NCBI GenBank assembly: GCA_022360075.1
Contig: JAKSDN010000226.1
Coordinates: forward strand, 1-17,238
Origin: Kiloniellales bacterium
GTDB taxonomy: Bacteria; Pseudomonadota; Alphaproteobacteria; Kiloniellales; JAKSDN01
Direction of reading: 5' to 3'
Length of the DNA: 17,238 nucleotides
The notes under the pieces were generated by a model, which saw only the letters and a list, made by a program, of their open reading frames with translations, was not told the DNA's origin and searched no databases. This document shows positions 14,100-17,238 of the stretch, in pieces. Every line of letters begins with the position of its first letter. Position 1 is the stretch's first letter. The position numbers were made by a program, and so were the translations under genes.

Positions 14100-15208
14100 C
14101 TTTTCTGCGCGTGGAGGGGCTGCGTAAGAGCTATGGCGGCAAGCGCGCCGTGCGGGACCTTTCCTTTGCGCTCGACGAGGGCGAAGTGCTGGCGTTGCTG
14201 GGCCCGACCGGGGCGGGAAAATCGACGACGTTGCTTTGCCTCGCCGGCCTGGAGCGGCCGGATGCCGGCCGGATCGAAATGAGCGGCCGCGATCTGACGG
14301 CGGCGGCGGCCAACGAGCGCGACGTGGCCATGGTCTTCGAGGGCCTCAATCTGCTGCCCAACCTCTCGGTCTGGGACAACATCGCGCTGCCGCTGCGGGC
14401 CGGCAACGGGATCGCGCCGCAAGAGATCCGTGCGCGGGTGCTCGAAGTCTCGGAGCACTTGAAGATCGGCCACCTGCTGGAGCGGACGCCGCAGGGCCTG
14501 AGCGGCGGCGAGACTCAGCGGGTGGCGGTCGCGCGTGCCCTGGTCCGGCATTCCGGCCTGTATCTGCTCGACGAGCCGATGAGCGCGCTCGATCTCAAGC
14601 TGCGCGAGGCCTTGCAAGCCGAGCTGAAAGGGCTGCACGCGCACTACGGATCGACCGTGATCTACGCGACCCACGACTTCCACGGCGCGACGGCCGTCGC
14701 CGACCGGCTCGCTATTATCGCCGACGGGCGCATCGAGCAGCGCGGCAGCCTGGAAGAGATCCTGGCGCGTCCCGGCAGCATGACCGTTGGGCGGCTCATC
14801 GGCAGCCCGCACATGGCTTTCTTCGACAGCGCGCTGGAGGATGGCCGAGTGCGCATCGAGGGGACTTCCTGGTCGCTCGACCTCGCCGATTTCGGCCCGG
14901 CCGAGTCCCTGCCTAAGCACTTGACCGTCGGCATCTGGCCGGAAGACATCGCGGTCCACAGCGAAGCGAATGGGCCGTCGCTTGGCGGCGAGGTCTATGC
15001 GGTCAATCGGCGCGGCATGGATAAGGCGATCCAGATCCGCTGGGCGGGCGGCGACTTTCGCAAGGCGGTCCCGCTCGACATGGCCGTGACCCAAGGCATG
15101 GCCTGCGCGGTCTCCTTCGATGCCAAGCAGGCCTTTCTGTTCGACCGCGAGGCGGGCTCGTTGGTCGCGGCGTTGGAAGGCCAAGCACTGGAGGCAGCGT
15201 CACCATGA
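14096..15208 (+). CDS. ABC transporter ATPase 2 (CUT1 type) with Q-loop Gln replaced by Glu
   Basis: The 370-aa ATPase has Walker A GPTGAGKST (36-44) and an intact-type signature LSGGE (135-139, followed by TQR). Walker B is LYLLDEP (155-161) and the H-loop His193 (ATHDFHGA). The Q-loop glutamine is Glu82 (VFEGLNLLPNL instead of VFQ). A C-terminal TOBE/regulatory region follows from about 235. Paired with ATPase 1, one composite site would have Walker A of ATPase 1 plus a good signature, and the other Walker A of ATPase 2 plus the broken LPPGA. The ATG overlaps the previous stop, and the last codons overlap the small membrane-protein gene (ATGA). Confidence 0.92.
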   Translation: MTFLRVEGLRKSYGGKRAVRDLSFALDEGEVLALLGPTGAGKSTTLLCLAGLERPDAGRIEMSGRDLTAAAANERDVAMVFEGLNLLPNLSVWDNIALPLRAGNGIAPQEIRARVLEVSEHLKIGHLLERTPQGLSGGETQRVAVARALVRHSGLYLLDEPMSALDLKLREALQAELKGLHAHYGSTVIYATHDFHGATAVADRLAIIADGRIEQRGSLEEILARPGSMTVGRLIGSPHMAFFDSALEDGRVRIEGTSWSLDLADFGPAESLPKHLTVGIWPEDIAVHSEANGPSLGGEVYAVNRRGMDKAIQIRWAGGDFRKAVPLDMAVTQGMACAVSFDAKQAFLFDREAGSLVAALEGQALEAASP

Positions 15209-15399
15209 GCGAGAAGCTCCACGGCCTGCTCTTTCGCGTGATCGCCGGCATGATCTTCGTCGGCGTGGGCCTGATGGTTCAGCCCTTCACCTTCGATCTC
15301 TATCCCTACGGTTTTCCGGTGTTGCTGGCGGGCATCGTCGGTTTCATCGTGCTCGATCACCTGCCGGTCAAGTTGGCGGCAGAGAGGGATGACGACTGA
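15205..15399 (+). CDS. Small two-helix membrane protein at the end of the ABC importer operon
   Basis: The 64-aa protein begins MSEKLHGLLFRVIAG. Two likely membrane helices lie at about 8-25 (LLFRVIAGMIFVGVGLMV) and 33-50 (LYPYGFPVLLAGIVGFIV), ending in the charged tail AAERDDD. I do not recognise a named family. Its ATG overlaps the second ATPase stop by ATGA, so it is translationally coupled and probably belongs to the transporter. Rhizobial glycerol importer operons also carry a small membrane protein (about 90 aa) of unclear role. This could be an analogue, but I cannot show homology. Confidence 0.75.
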   Translation: MSEKLHGLLFRVIAGMIFVGVGLMVQPFTFDLYPYGFPVLLAGIVGFIVLDHLPVKLAAERDDD

Positions 15400-15419
15400 T
15401 CGAGAGAAGTTAAGACTGT

Positions 15420-15449
15420 CGTCATTGCTTCGCTGCGCTCGCAATGACG
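15420..15449. repeat. Palindromic intergenic repeat, also a candidate bidirectional terminator
   Basis: Perfect 9-bp arms CGTCATTGC (15420-15428) and GCAATGACG (15441-15449) enclose TTCGCTGCGCTC. This TTGCTTCGCTGCGCTCGCAA wording is common as an interspersed palindromic repeat in alphaproteobacterial genomes. It lies in the 141-bp gap between the convergent importer operon and the M20 gene, where it could end both transcripts. Confidence 0.65.
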
Positions 15450-15540
15450 GGGTGTTGGGAGCAGGGGCTTGTTTATCACCGACCCTCGATGTGACTCTCC
15501 CGGTCTTTATGTTCGTCGAATCATAGAAACCGGCTGCCGG

Positions 15541-16710
15541 TCAGCTCCCCAGCCGCAGCACCGTGAGCGCCAAGGCCTTGGCGCGCGGCACCAGCGTGTC
15601 GACCTCCATGAACTCTTCTTCGCTATGGGAGTGTGCGCCGACCGGCCCGAGGCCGCAAAGGGTCGGGGTACCGAGCGCGGAGGTGAAGCCGGAATCGGCC
15701 GAGCCGCCGGTGTACTCGCCCTCGACGGCGAAGCCCACCTCCTGGGCGCTCTCGCGGTAGGCCTCGAACAGCGCCCGGTTGGCCTCGGTCTGCTCGAACG
15801 GTAGGAAGCGGCCCTCGCGCACGATCCGGGCCTGGGTGCCGGGCAGCGCCTCGGCCTCCACGACCTCGCGGACACGGGCCATGATCTCGTCCATGGCGGC
15901 CAGCGTCTTGAAACGGACATCGACCTCGGCCGCGGCGAAGGGAGCGACCGTGTTGACGGAGCGGCCGCCCTCGATCAGCCCGACGTTGACGGTCGTACCG
16001 ATCTCGTAGTCGGTCAGCGCGTGCAGGGCCTGCACCTTGCGAGCCATGGCTTCGATTGCGCTCACGCCCTTGTCGTGCGCCACGCCCGAGTGGGCGGGCT
16101 TGCCGGTGATCTCGAAGCGGAAGAAGACCGCGCCCTTGCGGCCGACGACGATGTTGCCGCTCGGCCGCGCGGGCTCCGAATTGAACACGGCGCGGGCGTT
16201 GCGCGCCTCGGCCTCGATCACGGCGCGCGAGCCGGGCGAGGCGATCTCTTCGTCCGAGGTATAAAGGCCGACCAGGGGCGCCTGGGCGCCGCCCGCGCGC
16301 GCGATGGCGGTCAGCACGAAGGTGTTGAGCACGACGCCGCTCTTCATGTCATTGACGCCGGGCCCGGTCGCCCGCCCGTTCTCGACGGTGAAGGGGCGCT
16401 CGGCCGCGGTGCCGTCGGCGAAGACCGTGTCGCAGTGTCCCATCAGCATGATCGGCCGGTTGCCGGCACTCTTGGCGCCGGCCGGCACCAGGGCGCGCAG
16501 ATTATGGCCTTCGGCTTCCAGCGGAATCAGCTCGCTGGCGATCCCGACGCCGTCGAAGTGCGCCTTCAGCGCCGCGAAGACCGTATCGCTGCCGGCCTTG
16601 TTGTAGGAACCGGAATCGATGTTCACCAGGCGGCCCAGCAGCGCGACCATGGCGTCTTGCTGACCGTCCAGCCAGTTCAGAACGGCCTTCTCCCGATATT
16701 GCCTGTCCAC
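15541..16710 (-). CDS. M20-family metallopeptidase (carboxypeptidase G2/glutamate carboxypeptidase-like)
   Basis: The 389-aa di-zinc hydrolase cleaves amide bonds next to an amino acid, such as N-acyl or N-aroyl amino acids or dipeptides. Metal and catalytic residues are in family order: H92 and D94 (MGHCDTVFADG), D121 (GPGVNDMKSG), E154/E155 (TSDEEIAS), E179 (NSEPARPSG) and a C-terminal His in GAHSHSEEE (H360/H362). The lid dimerisation domain falls at about 190-300 (ITGKPAHSGVAHDKG). ERPFTVENGRATGPG and the GGSADSGF segment fit the CPG2 subgroup closely. There is no signal peptide, so it is likely cytoplasmic. It is 38 bp downstream of the IclR-type gene on the same strand, probably an operon, and convergent with the ABC importer, whose substrate it may process. 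Confidence 0.9.
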   Translation of the reverse strand: MDRQYREKAVLNWLDGQQDAMVALLGRLVNIDSGSYNKAGSDTVFAALKAHFDGVGIASELIPLEAEGHNLRALVPAGAKSAGNRPIMLMGHCDTVFADGTAAERPFTVENGRATGPGVNDMKSGVVLNTFVLTAIARAGGAQAPLVGLYTSDEEIASPGSRAVIEAEARNARAVFNSEPARPSGNIVVGRKGAVFFRFEITGKPAHSGVAHDKGVSAIEAMARKVQALHALTDYEIGTTVNVGLIEGGRSVNTVAPFAAAEVDVRFKTLAAMDEIMARVREVVEAEALPGTQARIVREGRFLPFEQTEANRALFEAYRESAQEVGFAVEGEYTGGSADSGFTSALGTPTLCGLGPVGAHSHSEEEFMEVDTLVPRAKALALTVLRLGS

Positions 16711-16748
16711 GGGGTCTTACTCTCCCAGTCGTTCACCGGCGTTCGGCT

Positions 16749-17238
16749 TCAGCCGGCCATCTTCCTTCTGTCGCTTTGCGGCTGCCCGGTCGCGGAGATC
16801 CGGCTCAAGGACTGGGCGGTCTCGATCGCCAGCGGCGCGAAGCGCTGCTCGAACTGCTCGTTCGTCCACTCGCCGGCAGAGCCCTGGATGTGGACGGCGG
16901 CCGTCGGCAGGCCGTCGGCGTCGAGCACCGCGGCCGCGAGCGCGACCTCGCCGATCACGCACTCGCCGAGGATGGTGGCAAAGCCCTTGGCCCGCGCCTC
17001 CTTCACCTTCGCAAAGATTCGCCGCGGCTCGGTGATGGTCTGGCCGGTCAAAGGGACCAACTCGGAGCGGGCCACGATATCCTTCACCTGAGCCTCAGGG
17101 AGCTGCGCCAGCATCGCGCGCCCGCCGGCCGAGCAGAAGGTCGGCATGCGCCGGCCGATCAGCGAGGAATGGAAATACTCGCGTTTGCTCTGCTGCCGGA
17201 CCACGTGGATGATCGTCGTGTCGTCGAACAGGCTCAGG
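16749..17238 (-). CDS. IclR-family transcriptional regulator (5' end outside window)
   Basis: About 162 C-terminal residues are visible, reading in from the right edge as LSLFDDTTIIHVVRQQSK and ending SDRRKMAG. This is the IclR effector-binding domain, with the signature region GRRMPTFCSAGGRAMLAQLP, then ARSELVPLTGQTI and IGEVALAAAVLDADG. The N-terminal winged helix is beyond the window. A GTG at 17202-17204 is internal and not the start. The M20 peptidase gene follows 38 bp downstream, so this regulator probably controls it and perhaps the adjacent importer in response to an aromatic or organic acid. That role is inference. Confidence 0.88.
   Translation of the reverse strand, partial: LSLFDDTTIIHVVRQQSKREYFHSSLIGRRMPTFCSAGGRAMLAQLPEAQVKDIVARSELVPLTGQTITEPRRIFAKVKEARAKGFATILGECVIGEVALAAAVLDADGLPTAAVHIQGSAGEWTNEQFEQRFAPLAIETAQSLSRISATGQPQSDRRKMAG

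Noticed and set aside
17202..17204. GTG as start of the IclR-type gene
   Set aside because: The frame and the IclR effector-domain homology continue upstream to the window edge, so the gene is truncated by the window rather than starting here.

Overview
The window is GC-rich chromosomal DNA with strong G/C preference at third codon positions. The gene families, the dense ATGA-type overlaps and two palindromic intergenic elements suggest a soil or marine alphaproteobacterium (Rhodospirillales/Hyphomicrobiales-like). That placement is inference. No rRNA, tRNA, CRISPR array, integrase or intact insertion sequence was seen. The content is a catabolic and uptake region under at least three regulators of different families (LysR, DeoR, IclR).

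Left part (1-7700): an AllG/YlbE-like (DUF1116) gene runs off the left edge on the minus strand, preceded by a doubtful small ORF. A D-2-hydroxyacid dehydrogenase follows on the minus strand. Then come all parts of a Rieske non-heme iron oxygenase system without a beta subunit: ferredoxin reductase, oxygenase alpha subunit and [2Fe-2S] Rieske ferredoxin, on the plus strand. A convergent LysR-type regulator and a divergent alpha/beta hydrolase complete this part. The AT-rich intergenic gaps hold four related boxes with a LysR-type T-N11-A core. Three of them share a second element at fixed spacing and point at three different transcription units. I infer one LysR-controlled regulon that includes allG, the dehydrogenase, the oxygenase and probably the hydrolase.

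Middle and right part (7700-15400): an EamA/DMT exporter is joined to the hydrolase by a 21-codon ORF that overlaps its neighbours at both ends. A DeoR-type regulator with a good upstream palindrome then heads a CUT1-type ABC importer operon: substrate-binding protein, strong hairpin, MalG-type permease, MalF-type permease, two different ATPases and a 64-aa two-helix membrane protein. The two ATPases are complementary in their defects: one has a broken signature motif, the other a changed Q-loop. The layout resembles the two-ATPase glycerol importers of rhizobia. The substrate cannot be read from the sequence.

Right end (15541-17238): an M20/carboxypeptidase-G2-type metallopeptidase and an IclR-type regulator (N-terminal part outside the window) lie on the minus strand, convergent with the importer operon.

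A cautious working model is uptake of a small organic molecule by the ABC system, deacylation or amide cleavage by M20, oxidation by the Rieske oxygenase, hydrolysis and 2-keto/2-hydroxy acid interconversion, with AllG-type carbamoyl transfer at the edge. The most notable oddities are the shared LysR-type box, the Rieske ferredoxin frame that lacks a stop for about 1 kb, and the asymmetric ATPase pair.
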